The notes under the pieces: model-generated | The model's input: only the letters and a program-made list of their open reading frames with translations | Told to the model about the DNA's origin: nothing | The model's database searches: none | Position numbers and translations under genes: made by a program | DNA from: an uncultured Collinsella sp. | Lineage (GTDB): Bacteria; Actinomycetota; Coriobacteriia; Coriobacteriales; Coriobacteriaceae | Reading direction: 5' to 3' | DNA length: 48,739 nucleotides | Assembly (NCBI GenBank): GCA_934668695.1 | Contig: CAKUOD010000014.1 | Location: forward strand, 1-48,739 | In this document: positions 24,895 through 34,743 of the stretch, one piece after another | Layout of the letters: every line of letters begins with the position of its first letter | Position numbering within the stretch: the stretch's first letter is position 1

Positions 24895-24936
24895 GAATGA
24901 CAAATTGTCGCTCTGGGCGGCGCGCAGCGTCGATCC

Positions 24937-24964
24937 GTTACGCGGTTTGGTAAAACCGCGTAAC
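24937..24964 (-). other. Perfect 12-bp hairpin just after the rpoD stop codon
   Basis: GTTACGCGGTTT at 24937-24948 pairs exactly with AAACCGCGTAAC at 24953-24964 around a 4-base loop. It begins two bases past the rpoD TAG. It has no T-run, so it probably protects the 3' end of the mRNA or aids the terminator that follows. Confidence 0.55.
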
Positions 24965-24966
24965 TC

Positions 24967-26316
24967 CTAGCTTTCAATATAGTCCTTCAGCTTGCTCGAA
25001 CGGCTCGGGTGGCGGAGCTTGGCCAAGGTCTTGGACTCGATCTGGCGGATACGCTCGCGCGTGACGCCAAACTCGCGGCCGACTTCCTCGAGCGTGCGGG
25101 GATGCCCGTCGACAAGGCCAAAGCGCAGCTCGATAACCTTGCGCTCACGATCGGCAAGCGAGTCGAGCACCTGAGTGAGCTGCTCCTGCAGCATGGAGAA
25201 GCTGGCGGCATCGGGCGGAACGATAGCCTGGGAGTCCTCGATAAAATCGCCCAGCTGGGAATCCTCTTCCTCGCCGATGGGGGTCTCAAGCGACACGGGC
25301 TCCTGCGAGATCTTCTGGATCTCGCGGACGCGGTCGGCGCTCATGTCCATCTCGGCACCGATCTCCTCGGGGGTCGGGTCGCGACCCAGGTCCTGAAGGA
25401 GCTGGCGCTGCACGCGGACGAGCTTGTTGATAGTCTCGACCATATGCACGGGAATACGGATGGTACGGGCCTGGTCGGCGATAGCGCGCGTAATGGCCTG
25501 ACGGATCCACCACGTGGCGTACGTGGAGAACTTGAAGCCCTTCTGGTAGTCGAACTTCTCGACGGCGCGAATCAGACCGAGGTTACCCTCCTGGATCAGG
25601 TCAAGGAACAGCATGCCGCGGCCGACATAGCGCTTGGCGATGGAGACGACCAGACGCAGGTTTGCGCTGATGAGTGCCTGCTTAGCTTCGAGGCCGACGT
25701 TCTCAATGCGCGTAAGACGACGCATCTCGGCACGCGTGAGCTCGAGCTCACCGGCATCGGCGGCCTCGAGCTTCTCGGTGGCCTCAAGACCGGCCTCGAT
25801 CTTCATGGCCAGATCGACCTCTTCGGAGGCGGTCAGCAGGTCGACCTTGCCGATCTCCTTGAGGTACATACGAACAGGATCGCCGGTCAGCATCACCGTG
25901 GAGGCATCGATGCCACGCACGCGCGAGCGTGAACGGGACGTGCGCACGGTGCGCTTCTTCTTACTCTTGGAAGAACCCATCTCGGCGTCGGCCTGACGGG
26001 CCATCTTGAGCTCGTGATCGTCGAGCGAGCCGGAATCGTGCTCGTCGTCGTCATCGAAATCGTCGGTATCGGTATCGTTATCGTCATCGTCGACGTCCAT
26101 GGGGGCGTCGTCGTTACCGCTCGCGGAGATAATCTGGATGCCGCTGTTGCGCAGCGCGGAATACACCGCGGTGAGCTGCTCGTCAGAAACATCGATATCC
26201 TTCAGGGCGACCTGAATCTCGTCCTCGGTTACCGAAGTCCTGTTTGAGCCGTTGCCCATGAGCTTTGCAACGTAGGATTCCAGCCCAGTACCCGTGCTCT
26301 CAGTCTTTTTTGGCAC
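24967..26316 (-). CDS. rpoD: RNA polymerase primary sigma factor (sigma-70/SigA)
   Basis: Housekeeping sigma factor. Region 1.2 begins at [17 protein letters not shown]. Region 2 has [37 protein letters not shown] and [20 protein letters not shown] for -10 recognition and melting. Region 3 has [14 protein letters not shown]. Region 4 has [25 protein letters not shown] for -35 binding. The N-terminus holds a run of about 28 mostly acidic residues ([13 protein letters not shown]...), followed by a basic [16 protein letters not shown] stretch. The start is probably GTG 26316 with GGGAG 6 bases upstream, giving 449 residues; ATG 26331 has no ribosome site. The gene follows dnaG, as in the classical macromolecular-synthesis operon. 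Confidence 0.96.
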   Translation of the reverse strand: MPKKTESTGTGLESYVAKLMGNGSNRTSVTEDEIQVALKDIDVSDEQLTAVYSALRNSGIQIISASGNDDAPMDVDDDDNDTDTDDFDDDDEHDSGSLDDHELKMARQADAEMGSSKSKKKRTVRTSRSRSRVRGIDASTVMLTGDPVRMYLKEIGKVDLLTASEEVDLAMKIEAGLEATEKLEAADAGELELTRAEMRRLTRIENVGLEAKQALISANLRLVVSIAKRYVGRGMLFLDLIQEGNLGLIRAVEKFDYQKGFKFSTYATWWIRQAITRAIADQARTIRIPVHMVETINKLVRVQRQLLQDLGRDPTPEEIGAEMDMSADRVREIQKISQEPVSLETPIGEEEDSQLGDFIEDSQAIVPPDAASFSMLQEQLTQVLDSLADRERKVIELRFGLVDGHPRTLEEVGREFGVTRERIRQIESKTLAKLRHPSRSSKLKDYIES

Positions 26317-26426
26317 AGATTCTCCCTTCATAGTCCACAGGACTCAATACTTTAGCACACACATTGACGTCTATACCCAAAAAGACGACTGGATATAGGC
26401 GAGAATACGCTGGTTGACCACAACAT

Positions 26427-28535
26427 CTAGGCCTGTTCGGTGCCTGCGGCCTCCAGACCGATCAAACGGAACGGGTCCGCCACGCCGCCGATAGACTTTT
26501 GCAGCTCGCGTTGACGCTGCGAATCCTGCGCGGCCTGCACGGTCAGCGCGCGACGGGCCTCATCATCGAGCGAACGGTCCTGGCGCAGCTTGGCCTGTGC
26601 GGCACGCATGCGGCGCTTGATGGTGTAGAGCTCGAGCGTATCGAGCATGAACACGATGTTCGTCTCGGTGGGGTGCTTGCTCGTCGCGGAGATGCGCCCG
26701 GCACTCACAAGCGTTGCCGCCTCGGGACAGACCGAGCGCGCCGCATCCATGCAGGCTGCAGGATCGGTTCCCGGCGGCGTTGCCAGAACGGCCCATGCGA
26801 TGGACTCGTGACGTGGGTCAACCCACTCGATAGAGCAGATGCGGTCGGCATACGTGCGGAACAGGTCGGGGTAGCTCGTGAGCATCGTCAACAGCTCGCG
26901 CTCCCCTGCCAAGGACTTGCGCTCAAGATCAGTAAGAACCATCGGCGCCGCCGCAGCCGGTGCGCCCGAACCGTCAGCCACAGGCACAGCACCCATACCA
27001 TCAGGCACGTCGATCGGCGGAAGATCGTCGACGACCTCCACGGACGCGGCACCGTAGGCATCGAGCGGGACATAGTCGTACGGCTCTTCTTCGACCGGAG
27101 CGGACACCGGCGGCGTCGCGCCCGATGCCCAAGCACCGCGAGATGCCCCCTGCGAACCAGACGTCCGACCGCCCGCGCTACCAGAGCGCTCGAGTTGCGC
27201 CCGCTGGCGTTCATAGTTCTGCTCACGACGTCGTTCCGCATCTTCGCGCTTGGCGACATCGCGAAACACGCGACCCGAACTCGCACGCACTGTCTCCAGA
27301 TCCAAACCAAGCAGATCGGCAATCTGGATAAAGTACGTGTCGATCATGTAGCTATCGCGCAGCGGATAGATGAGCGTCAGCGCATCCTCCAGCGCCTTGG
27401 CGCGACCACCCGGCGTGGTGATGTCGCTCGACTCCTGCAGCGAACGGTACACGAAGTCCATGAGCGGCTCGGCGGCGTCAATGCGTTTCTGCAGCTCCTC
27501 TCCGCCGTGCGCCGTGATGAACTCCATGGGATCGTTGCCGTCGGGCAGCACCACGCAGCGCAGATCCATCGAATCCTGCTCGATAAACTGAATCGCACGG
27601 CGGGCGGCCTTCTGTCCCGCCGCATCGCCGTCGAACATGTACACGATGCGCTTGGCAAAGCGGGTGAGCGTCTTGACGTGATACTCCGTGAGCGCGGTGC
27701 CCAGCGTGGCGACAACGTTTTTAATCCCCGCCTCCCAGCAGGCGATGCAATCGGTATAGCCCTCCACCACGATGGCCGTATCCTGCGCAACGATAAACTC
27801 CTTGGCCCAGTTAAATCCATAGAGGTTTCGCTTTTTATGGAACACGCTCGTCTCGGCGGTGTTGAGGTACTTGGGTTGGCCGTCACCCATGATGCGCCCG
27901 CCAAAGGCAATGTTGTGACCCTGTTCGTCAAAGATGGGAAACATTACGCGGTCGTAGAAGCGGTCGGCAAGCTGCCCGCGCCCGCGGCTCACGGCAACGT
28001 TGGCGTCGATCATCTCCTGCGGGGTAAAACCCGCCTGGGACAGGTGCGACACCAGCGCGTTACGGCCCGGTGCAAAACCCAGGCAGTAGCGGCGGCAGAC
28101 GTCGCCACCCATGCCGCGGCTGGCAAAGTACTCGCGTGGACGGCCATCCTTACCGCGCATAAGCATGGTGTGGTAGAACTGGGCGGTCTCGGCGCACAGA
28201 TCGTAGATGCGGGCACGCTTGGTACCGCGCTCACGGCGATCTCCAGTGTCGTGCAACTCAATACCCGCGCGATCGGCCAAATAACGGATTGACTCGGGAA
28301 AGCTCAGGTTCTCGCGCTTCATGATATAAGTGAAGACGTCGCCGCCTTCGCCGCAGCCAAAGCAGTGCCAGACCTGCGTGGCGGGGATAATGTGGAAGGA
28401 CGGCGTCTTTTCGCCATGGAAGGGGCAGCAACCCCAAAACTCATGGCCGCGGGGCTTGAGCTCAACCGTTTCCTGCACGATGGCAACCAGGTCAGACGCA
28501 GCGCGTACCTGGTCTTTTTCCTCATCGCTAATCAC
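26427..28535 (-). CDS. dnaG: DNA primase
   Basis: Makes RNA primers for replication. The 702 residues begin with a CHC2 zinc domain (CCPFHGEKTPSFHI ... HCFGCGEGGDVFTYIMK), followed by the TOPRIM core with VVEGYTDCIACWEAGIKNVVATLGTAL and MFDGDAAGQKAARRA. A Pro/Gly/Ser-rich low-complexity linker at about 455-540 leads to the helicase-binding C-terminal domain. That linker is long for the family. The start is GTG 28535, overlapping the ribF stop by 8 bases. It is followed by rpoD after a 110-base gap that may hold an additional promoter. Confidence 0.96.
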   Translation of the reverse strand: MISDEEKDQVRAASDLVAIVQETVELKPRGHEFWGCCPFHGEKTPSFHIIPATQVWHCFGCGEGGDVFTYIMKRENLSFPESIRYLADRAGIELHDTGDRRERGTKRARIYDLCAETAQFYHTMLMRGKDGRPREYFASRGMGGDVCRRYCLGFAPGRNALVSHLSQAGFTPQEMIDANVAVSRGRGQLADRFYDRVMFPIFDEQGHNIAFGGRIMGDGQPKYLNTAETSVFHKKRNLYGFNWAKEFIVAQDTAIVVEGYTDCIACWEAGIKNVVATLGTALTEYHVKTLTRFAKRIVYMFDGDAAGQKAARRAIQFIEQDSMDLRCVVLPDGNDPMEFITAHGGEELQKRIDAAEPLMDFVYRSLQESSDITTPGGRAKALEDALTLIYPLRDSYMIDTYFIQIADLLGLDLETVRASSGRVFRDVAKREDAERRREQNYERQRAQLERSGSAGGRTSGSQGASRGAWASGATPPVSAPVEEEPYDYVPLDAYGAASVEVVDDLPPIDVPDGMGAVPVADGSGAPAAAAPMVLTDLERKSLAGERELLTMLTSYPDLFRTYADRICSIEWVDPRHESIAWAVLATPPGTDPAACMDAARSVCPEAATLVSAGRISATSKHPTETNIVFMLDTLELYTIKRRMRAAQAKLRQDRSLDDEARRALTVQAAQDSQRQRELQKSIGGVADPFRLIGLEAAGTEQA

Positions 28536-29535
28536 GGATGCTCACCCCCTGCTCGCCCAAGTTGTGACGAATATCTTCGATATTACCCTCGACGGTCGAG
28601 ATCAACTCATCCAGCGATTCGAACACACGCGAGGGACGCAGCCAGCGCGTAAACGCCAGCGAAACGGAAGTGCCGTACAGGTCGCCCGTATAACCAATTA
28701 AGTTGGCCTCGAGATGCGCAGATGCGGCATCGTCGGCATACGTTGGCGGCAGTCCGACGTTGACAGCAGCGGGCCACGCGGTGTCATCGACCAGCACCAG
28801 ACCCTCATACACGCCATCGGCAGGCACCTGAATGCCATCGGGAACCTGCAGGTTTGCCGTGGGAAAGCCCATGCCAGAACCCTCGTGACGGCCGCGAATA
28901 ACGCCGCCGCGCACCATATACGGGCGGCCAAGTAGCCCAGCAGCAAGCTCCACATGGCCCTGTCCCAGCTCGTGACGAATGCGGGTGGCGCAAATGGCCT
29001 CCCCGCCCTCGCAAAGCAGGTCGTGACCATACACGTCAGTGCCGCGCTCGGAACCCCAGGCGCGCATCTCGGCAACACCAGCAGCACCGCCGCGACCCAG
29101 CCTAAAGTCACTACCAACGCGAATCGAGCGAATGTCAACCACGCGCGACAGCAATGCGAGAAAACCGACATGGTCAAGCGCCGCAACCTCAGGCGTAAAG
29201 GGAACGGCCACTACCGCATCGACCCCGGTCTGAGCCAAGGCATGTAGACGGTCGGCCGTCGTCATCAATTTTTGAGCGGGCGAAGGACTCACCACAACGT
29301 CCGGATCGGGATCGAAAGTGACCACGACCGCCTTACAGTCATGGGCGCGCGCGTCGCTAACAAGCGCGGCAATGAGCTCCTGGTGTCCACGGTGCACGCC
29401 ATCGAACACGCCGATGGCAATCGATGCGGCACCCAAGTGCTCGCACTCATCAAACGCATCGGCAGTAACGATGCGAGCCTCGTCCGACTCGCCCGCGAAA
29501 AAGATACGCGCGAGCTCGCGAGCGGACAACATCAT
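28528..29535 (-). CDS. ribF: Bifunctional riboflavin kinase / FAD synthetase
   Basis: Phosphorylates riboflavin to FMN and adenylates FMN to FAD. The N-terminal adenylyltransferase has GVFDGVHRGHQELI near 42-55. The C-terminal flavokinase domain has RGGVIRGRHEGSGMGFPTANLQ with the GFPTANL substrate motif, and a VNVGLPPTY segment. The family usually shows N-(V/I)-G-x-(R/N)-P-T-F, and here the P-T-Y form is present. 335 residues is a normal length. The start ATG-ATG at 29535 overlaps the truB stop, and truB-ribF adjacency is common to most bacteria. Confidence 0.95.
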   Translation of the reverse strand: MMLSARELARIFFAGESDEARIVTADAFDECEHLGAASIAIGVFDGVHRGHQELIAALVSDARAHDCKAVVVTFDPDPDVVVSPSPAQKLMTTADRLHALAQTGVDAVVAVPFTPEVAALDHVGFLALLSRVVDIRSIRVGSDFRLGRGGAAGVAEMRAWGSERGTDVYGHDLLCEGGEAICATRIRHELGQGHVELAAGLLGRPYMVRGGVIRGRHEGSGMGFPTANLQVPDGIQVPADGVYEGLVLVDDTAWPAAVNVGLPPTYADDAASAHLEANLIGYTGDLYGTSVSLAFTRWLRPSRVFESLDELISTVEGNIEDIRHNLGEQGVSIRD

Positions 29536-30464
29536 CGAACACCGCCGATTGCCTGCGGAAACACGTGCTCCATGACAAAGCGGCCACTTTCGATGCGGGC
29601 GAGCGCCTTGAGTCCCCCATCGAGCACCAACGCAAAAGGCGCCTTCGAGGCATCAAAATCGGCAAACGCACGCTCAGCGGGAATGCGTCGGCCGCAGAGC
29701 AGATCGTCGGCAAGATTGCCAGGCAAGTCAACACGCGTGGCGCCCAGGGCTGCAATGGGATCCAGGGCAAAGCCAGCCGCGGACTCGGGAGAAAGCTCCT
29801 CAACCGCATGACAAGCGCCAATGGAAACAACACCGGAGGCCGTGCGGCGCAGCGCAGAAATGTGCGCGGCGCTCTCGCAGGCGCGGCCCAAGTCGCGAGC
29901 GAGCGCACGGATATAGGTGCCCTTGCTCACCGAGAACGCCACGGTCCACACACACGCATCACCTTCGCCGCCCACGGCAATCAGGTCGGCGGCATAGACC
30001 TCGACGGGACGCGGAGGTAGGTCCACCGCATTGCCCTCGCGAGCAGATTTGTAGGCGCGAACGCCATTGACCGAGATAGCCGAAAACGCCGGCGGCACCT
30101 GCATCTGCGGACCCAGCATAGCGGCCAAGCGCTCACGGGCATAGGCAGGATCGCGGAGCTCGTTGGCAACAGCCACCGTGCGGACCGCCTCGCCCTCCGC
30201 ATCATCGGTATTGGTCTCGGCGCCAAACGAAATGTCGGCGACATAGCTTTTGGTATCGAGCGTGAGCATGCCCAGCAGACGGGTGGCCTGGCCCACGCCC
30301 ACCACCATGACACCCGATGCCATGGGGTCGAGCGTGCCGGCATGGCCGACGCGCCGCTCATGGAGGGCGCGCCGGCATTGCGAAACCACATCGTGGGACG
30401 TGCAGCCCACCGGCTTATCGACGGCGAGCAGCATATTCAGTTGAGAAGGCGTGCGACGAGCCAT
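29532..30464 (-). CDS. truB: tRNA pseudouridine(55) synthase TruB
   Basis: Makes pseudouridine 55 in the T loop of tRNAs. The 310 residues carry DKPVGCTSHDVV, the catalytic Asp46 in GHAGTLDPMASGV, KSYVADISFGAETNTDDAEG, PPAFSAISVNGVRAY and the FSVSKGTYIRALARDLG motif. The C-terminal extension resembles the actinobacterial form. It starts at ATG 30464, with GGATGG upstream, 15 bases after nrnA. Confidence 0.95.
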   Translation of the reverse strand: MARRTPSQLNMLLAVDKPVGCTSHDVVSQCRRALHERRVGHAGTLDPMASGVMVVGVGQATRLLGMLTLDTKSYVADISFGAETNTDDAEGEAVRTVAVANELRDPAYARERLAAMLGPQMQVPPAFSAISVNGVRAYKSAREGNAVDLPPRPVEVYAADLIAVGGEGDACVWTVAFSVSKGTYIRALARDLGRACESAAHISALRRTASGVVSIGACHAVEELSPESAAGFALDPIAALGATRVDLPGNLADDLLCGRRIPAERAFADFDASKAPFALVLDGGLKALARIESGRFVMEHVFPQAIGGVR

Positions 30465-30479
30465 GTACCATCCAAAAAG

Positions 30480-31523
30480 TTAAAGCTCGACGGTCACCGA
30501 AGCGGGATCCTCCCCTACCAGTTCGGCCAGCATGGGAAGTGCCACGGTGAGCGTCTCGAGAATCGTTCCGTTGTTGGAGAAACCGGCGGCAGCGGGATGT
30601 CCGCCTCCGCCAAAGGCAGCAGCGATCTCGGACACGTTGAGGTCACCCTTGGAGCGCAGGTTGCCGCGCACCTTGGTATCGCCCTCAATGCCCTTCAGGA
30701 ACAGGCAGACCTCGACGCCCATCACCGAGCGCACCACATCGACCAGGCCGTCGCACTCATCCGAGGTGACGCCGCAAGCCTCAAGGTCACTCTGGTACGC
30801 GTAACTATACGCGACGCGCCCGTGGGCCACCGTCTTAATGCGGCCCATAACGATGGACTTGAGGTGCAAAAACTCGACGCGCATGCTCTGATAGACCTCA
30901 AGCGCGACACGCGCGGGATCGGCACCGTGCGCGACCAGGCGCGAGGCGGCATGGAACGCAGCGGCGTCGGCATTCTGGTACTGAAAACGACCGGTGTCGG
31001 TAACCAGGCCGCACAGCAGGCAGGTCGCAATGTTATCGCGGGCGACAATGCCGCAATTGTCTAAGAAGCGGTCGATGATCATAGCGCAGGCCGCGGCATC
31101 GATGCACCTCAGGCTCAGCTCGGCAAACTCCTCGCGCGCCGGATGGTGATCGAAGCACACCACATGCGACGAGCGTCGAAGCACGTCGGCCGAGTTGTTC
31201 AGGCGCTCGACAACCGGCACGTCCACCGAAATGAACAGGTCCGGGTTGCCGGTGTATGCAGATGCCGGTACCAGGCGATCGGAGCCTTCCATAAAGCGGT
31301 AGATGCGCGGAACCGGGTCATCGTCTGCCAGCAGCAGAGCAATGTCCTTGTTGGGGAAAAACTTCATAAGCGAGAGGCCCAGACCCAGCACGGAGCCCAG
31401 GGCGTCGCCATCGGGAGAAGTGTGTCCCGAAATCGCAATGGAGGACGCACCCTCGATGAGCTCGAGGATGCGTCGCTGAATATCTGCAGACTCGCACGAG
31501 GCGAGGTCGGCGGAATTAGTCAT
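30480..31523 (-). CDS. nrnA: DHH/DHHA1 phosphoesterase (NrnA-type oligoribonuclease)
   Basis: A phosphodiesterase that degrades short RNA or dinucleotides (nanoRNase) and in some species pAp or c-di-AMP. Metal-binding motifs are GHTSPDGDALGS near 33-44, FISVDVP, the DHH motif in CFDHHPAREEF, and DTGRFQYQN. The DHHA1 part ends in GGGGHPAAAGF near 314. 347 residues suits the family. Its ATG overlaps the rbfA stop by 8 bases. The infB-rbfA-nrnA-truB order is widely conserved in Gram-positive bacteria and supports the call. Substrate preference is not visible. Confidence 0.92.
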   Translation of the reverse strand: MTNSADLASCESADIQRRILELIEGASSIAISGHTSPDGDALGSVLGLGLSLMKFFPNKDIALLLADDDPVPRIYRFMEGSDRLVPASAYTGNPDLFISVDVPVVERLNNSADVLRRSSHVVCFDHHPAREEFAELSLRCIDAAACAMIIDRFLDNCGIVARDNIATCLLCGLVTDTGRFQYQNADAAAFHAASRLVAHGADPARVALEVYQSMRVEFLHLKSIVMGRIKTVAHGRVAYSYAYQSDLEACGVTSDECDGLVDVVRSVMGVEVCLFLKGIEGDTKVRGNLRSKGDLNVSEIAAAFGGGGHPAAAGFSNNGTILETLTVALPMLAELVGEDPASVTVEL

Positions 31524-31926
31524 CTAAAGCTGCCTCCTGGGCGGCATCCGCTATCGGATAGCCGTCCTCGTCCTTTTCGATCGCAAGCGTGGCGGGAACG
31601 TTTTCCAGCGCACGCGTGATGCGCTCGGCCTCATCGGTCGAGCGATCGATGCGAAAATCGAGCTCGGGCGTGACACGCCAATCGAGCGAGCGAGCCAACA
31701 GGCTGCGAATACGGCCCTTGGCGCTTGCGAGCGCCTCCATGACCTCGTCGTAGCGGCTCGCATCGCACGACACGTACACGCGCGCGAACGAACGGTCCAC
31801 CGCGACCTCGACCGCGGTCAAAGTAACCAGGTCGAGACGCGGATCGGAAACCTCAAAGAGCAGGATATAACCAAGCTTCTCGCGAAGCTGCTCGCCCAGA
31901 CGGCGGGTTGCCTGCGTTTGCTTCAT
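31516..31926 (-). CDS. rbfA: Ribosome-binding factor A
   Basis: A 136-residue small protein needed for late 30S maturation and cold adaptation. Typical features are the LGEQLREKLGYIL start, the SDPRL-x-LVTLTAVEVAVDRSFARVYVS strands, and RSLLARSLDWRVTPELDFRIDRSTDEAERI. The ATG at 31926 is preceded by an AGGGGGT site; the longer frame to 32310 overlaps infB and is a shadow. It follows infB after 11 bases and overlaps nrnA. Confidence 0.95.
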   Translation of the reverse strand: MKQTQATRRLGEQLREKLGYILLFEVSDPRLDLVTLTAVEVAVDRSFARVYVSCDASRYDEVMEALASAKGRIRSLLARSLDWRVTPELDFRIDRSTDEAERITRALENVPATLAIEKDEDGYPIADAAQEAALDD

Positions 31927-31937
31927 AGCGCTACCCC

Positions 31938-34652
31938 CTACTCGGTACGGGCAACCTGGTCGATGCGGTAACCCTCGATCTGGTCGCCGGGCTTGATGTC
32001 CTGGAAGTTCTCCAGGCCAATGCCGCCCTCGGAACCGCTCTTGAGGCTCTTGGCCTCGTCCTTGTAGTGGCGCATCGAGGCGATCTTGCCGTTGAAGACC
32101 ACGATGCCGTCGCGCACCAGACGCACGGAATCGGTCGCGGCGATCTCGCCCTCTTCGACGCGGACACCGGCGGCGATACCGACTTTGGGCACCTTGAAGG
32201 TGTCCAGGACGGTCGCGGTACCCGTGGAGACCTCGACCTCGGTGGGCTTGAGCATGCCGATACGGGCAGCGTCGAGCTCCTCGAGGCACTTGTAGATGAC
32301 GTCGTAGCAACGGATCTCGACGCCCTCGCGCTCGGCGGCGGAGCGGGCCTTACCGTCGGGACGGACGCCAAAGCCGATGATGATGGCGTTGGAGGCGTCG
32401 GCCAGGACGACGTCGGTCTCGTTGATGGCACCAACGGCGGAGTGGATCGTGTTGATGCGGACCTCGGACTGATCCATCTTGTCGAGCGAATCCTGAAGGG
32501 CCTCGATGGAACCCTGGACGTCGGCCTTGATAATCAGGTTGAGCTCCTTGACCTCGGCGTCGGCAATGGTCTCGAAGAGGTTCTCGAGCGTGACGTGCTT
32601 GACGCGGCTCTGCTCCTCGATACGGGCCTTGAGCGAACGCTCGTCGGCAAGGGCACGAGCCTCGCGCTCGTCCTCGAACACGCGGAACTCGTCACCGGCG
32701 TTGGGCACGGACTGCAGGCCCAGGATCTCGACGGCGTCGGAGGGACCGGCCTCGGTGACGGCGCGGCCCTTGGGGTCGAGCATGGCGCGGACGCGGCCGT
32801 AGGTGAGGCCGGCGACCAGCGTATCGCCCACGTGCAGGGTACCGCGGGTCACGAGCACGGTAGCGACCGAGCCGCGGCCCTTGTCGAGCTTGGCCTCGAG
32901 AACGTTGCCGGAGGCAAAGGTGTCCGGGTTGGCCTTGAGCTCGAGTACATCGGCCTGGAGCAGCACGGTCTCCAGAAGGTCGTCGATACCGATCTTCTGC
33001 TTCGCCGAGATGTTGACGAACATGTTCTGCCCGCCCCACTCCTCGGGGATGACACCGTACTCGGTGAGCTCCTGGCGCACGCGGTCGGGGTTGGCACCAG
33101 GCTTATCGATCTTGTTGACGGCGACGACGATGGGTACGCCGGCGGCCTTGGCGTGGTTGATCGACTCGACGGTCTGAGGCATGACGCCGTCGTCGGCAGC
33201 CACGATCAGAATGACAATGTCGGTCACCTTGGCACCACGGGCACGCATAGCCGTAAAGGTGGCGTGACCCGGGGTATCGATAAAGGTGATCTTGCGGTCG
33301 TTGATCATAACCTGCGAAGCGCCGATTGCCTGGGTAATGCCGCCAGCCTCGCCGGCAGCGACACCGGTGTGACGGATGGCATCGAGCAGCGACGTCTTGC
33401 CGTGGTCGACGTGGCCCATGACGGTGACGACCGGGGCGCGCGGCTTAAGGTCGGCGGGATCGTCGTAGAACGAGAAGGTGTTCTCCTCCTCGGGGGTGAT
33501 GATCTTGATCTGACGGCCCAGGTCGTCGGCAACGAGCTCGACGAGGTCGTCGGACATGGACTGCGTCATGGTGAGCGGCGTGCCCAGCAGGAACAGGCGC
33601 TTGATGATGTCGTTGGCCGGAACGTCGAGGGCCTCAGCAAGCTCCTGGACGGTAACGCCCTGGGAGACCTTGATGGCGTCGAGCTCCTCGGGGTTCACGC
33701 CCTGGGCCAGCGCCTCCTCTATCTTGCGCTCCTCCTGAGCCTTGGCAGCCTCGCGCTCGCGCTTCTCCTTGCGCTTCTTGCGGCGACCGGTGGACTCGCG
33801 AGAGGCCTCCTCGACGGCAGCGCGGGCCTCCTCGAGGACCTTCTCGCGGCTGTACTCCTCGGCCTCGCGAGCCATGCGACTATAGTGGTCCTCTTCGTTG
33901 CTGTGACCGCCCTTGCGCTTCTTGCCCTTGCCCTGCTTATCGGGGTTGGGGAAGTCCATGCCGGCAGCGACGTTGTTGCTGGCGTTGGTGCGATGGCTGT
34001 GCGGACGGCTCTCGGAGGCGTTGCGCTCGGAGTTGTTGTCGGAAGCGTTGCGATCGTTACGACGGCCACCGCGGCGGTCGTTGTTGCCGCCACGACGGTT
34101 ACCGCGCTCGGCAGCGCGCTCGGCCTTGGCCTTGTCCTCGGCGTCCTTTTTCTCCTTGAGCACGGTCTCCTGTGCAGCGATCTGGTCAAGCAGCGAACGG
34201 AAGCGCGAACCGGAGTCGGAAGCGGGAACGGCTCGGCGCTGGGCCTCGCGGGCAGCCTCCTCCTTCTCGCGGGCAAGGCGCTCCTGCTCGGCCTTCTTCT
34301 TGGCCTCGGCCTCGGCGCGGGCAGCCTCCTCGGCAGCCTGGGCTGCGGCAAACTGGCGGCGCTCCTCCTCGCGGGCCTTCTCGGCGGCGATGCGCTCGCG
34401 CTCGGCCTCGGCGGCGCGTGCGGCCTCCTCGGCGGCAGCTGCCTGCTCCTCGGCCTGCTTGGCGGCCTCGACTTCCTGAGCGCGGGCCTCGATCACCGAG
34501 GCGAGCTGCTTGCGGACCATGGCGACATAGGCATCCTCCAAGGTGGAGGAAGCGGACTTAGCGGGAATCTTCATATCGGCGAGATGACCCATCAGTTCCT
34601 TGGAGGTCATGCCGAACTCTTTGGCCAGGGTGGACACACGAACTTTTGCCAT
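31938..34652 (-). CDS. infB: Translation initiation factor IF-2
   Basis: GTPase that places initiator tRNA on the 30S subunit. The N-terminal half has an IF2-N start (MAKVRVSTLAKEFGMTSKEL) followed by about 300 residues of Ala/Glu/Lys and then Arg/Asn/Gly-rich low-complexity sequence. A second IF2-N-like segment lies at VTVQELAEALDVPANDIIKRL. The G domain begins near residue 405 with VVTVMGHVDHGKTSLLDAI, followed by DTPGHATF and NKIDKPGANP. The C-terminal domains contain the ADVQGSIEAL stretch. 904 residues fits actinobacterial IF-2. The ATG at 34652 has AGGTGA 8-9 bases upstream. Confidence 0.96.
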   Translation of the reverse strand: MAKVRVSTLAKEFGMTSKELMGHLADMKIPAKSASSTLEDAYVAMVRKQLASVIEARAQEVEAAKQAEEQAAAAEEAARAAEAERERIAAEKAREEERRQFAAAQAAEEAARAEAEAKKKAEQERLAREKEEAAREAQRRAVPASDSGSRFRSLLDQIAAQETVLKEKKDAEDKAKAERAAERGNRRGGNNDRRGGRRNDRNASDNNSERNASESRPHSHRTNASNNVAAGMDFPNPDKQGKGKKRKGGHSNEEDHYSRMAREAEEYSREKVLEEARAAVEEASRESTGRRKKRKEKREREAAKAQEERKIEEALAQGVNPEELDAIKVSQGVTVQELAEALDVPANDIIKRLFLLGTPLTMTQSMSDDLVELVADDLGRQIKIITPEEENTFSFYDDPADLKPRAPVVTVMGHVDHGKTSLLDAIRHTGVAAGEAGGITQAIGASQVMINDRKITFIDTPGHATFTAMRARGAKVTDIVILIVAADDGVMPQTVESINHAKAAGVPIVVAVNKIDKPGANPDRVRQELTEYGVIPEEWGGQNMFVNISAKQKIGIDDLLETVLLQADVLELKANPDTFASGNVLEAKLDKGRGSVATVLVTRGTLHVGDTLVAGLTYGRVRAMLDPKGRAVTEAGPSDAVEILGLQSVPNAGDEFRVFEDEREARALADERSLKARIEEQSRVKHVTLENLFETIADAEVKELNLIIKADVQGSIEALQDSLDKMDQSEVRINTIHSAVGAINETDVVLADASNAIIIGFGVRPDGKARSAAEREGVEIRCYDVIYKCLEELDAARIGMLKPTEVEVSTGTATVLDTFKVPKVGIAAGVRVEEGEIAATDSVRLVRDGIVVFNGKIASMRHYKDEAKSLKSGSEGGIGLENFQDIKPGDQIEGYRIDQVARTE

Positions 34653-34673
34653 ATGACTTCACCTACCCTTTCT

Positions 34674-34734
34674 GGCACCTTGGGTGCCTAGAGACTGAAC
34701 GAGCGTGGGAGATGCGCCGGGACCTGCCCGGCGC
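34674..34734 (-). other. Two hairpins between nusA and infB
   Basis: GGCACC-TTG-GGTGCC (34674-34688) and GCGCCGGG paired with CCCGGCGC (34714-34721 with 34727-34734) lie in the 91-base gap. Neither has a T-run. The gap is where many Gram-positive genomes carry ylxR and an L7Ae-like gene; both are absent here. Confidence 0.45.
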
Positions 34735-34743
34735 GACCGCGCG

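Noticed and set aside
32067..34691. 874-codon plus-strand frame opposite infB
   Set aside because: infB has all its motifs on the minus strand; the antisense frame is a composition artefact (Gly/Leu/Val-rich).
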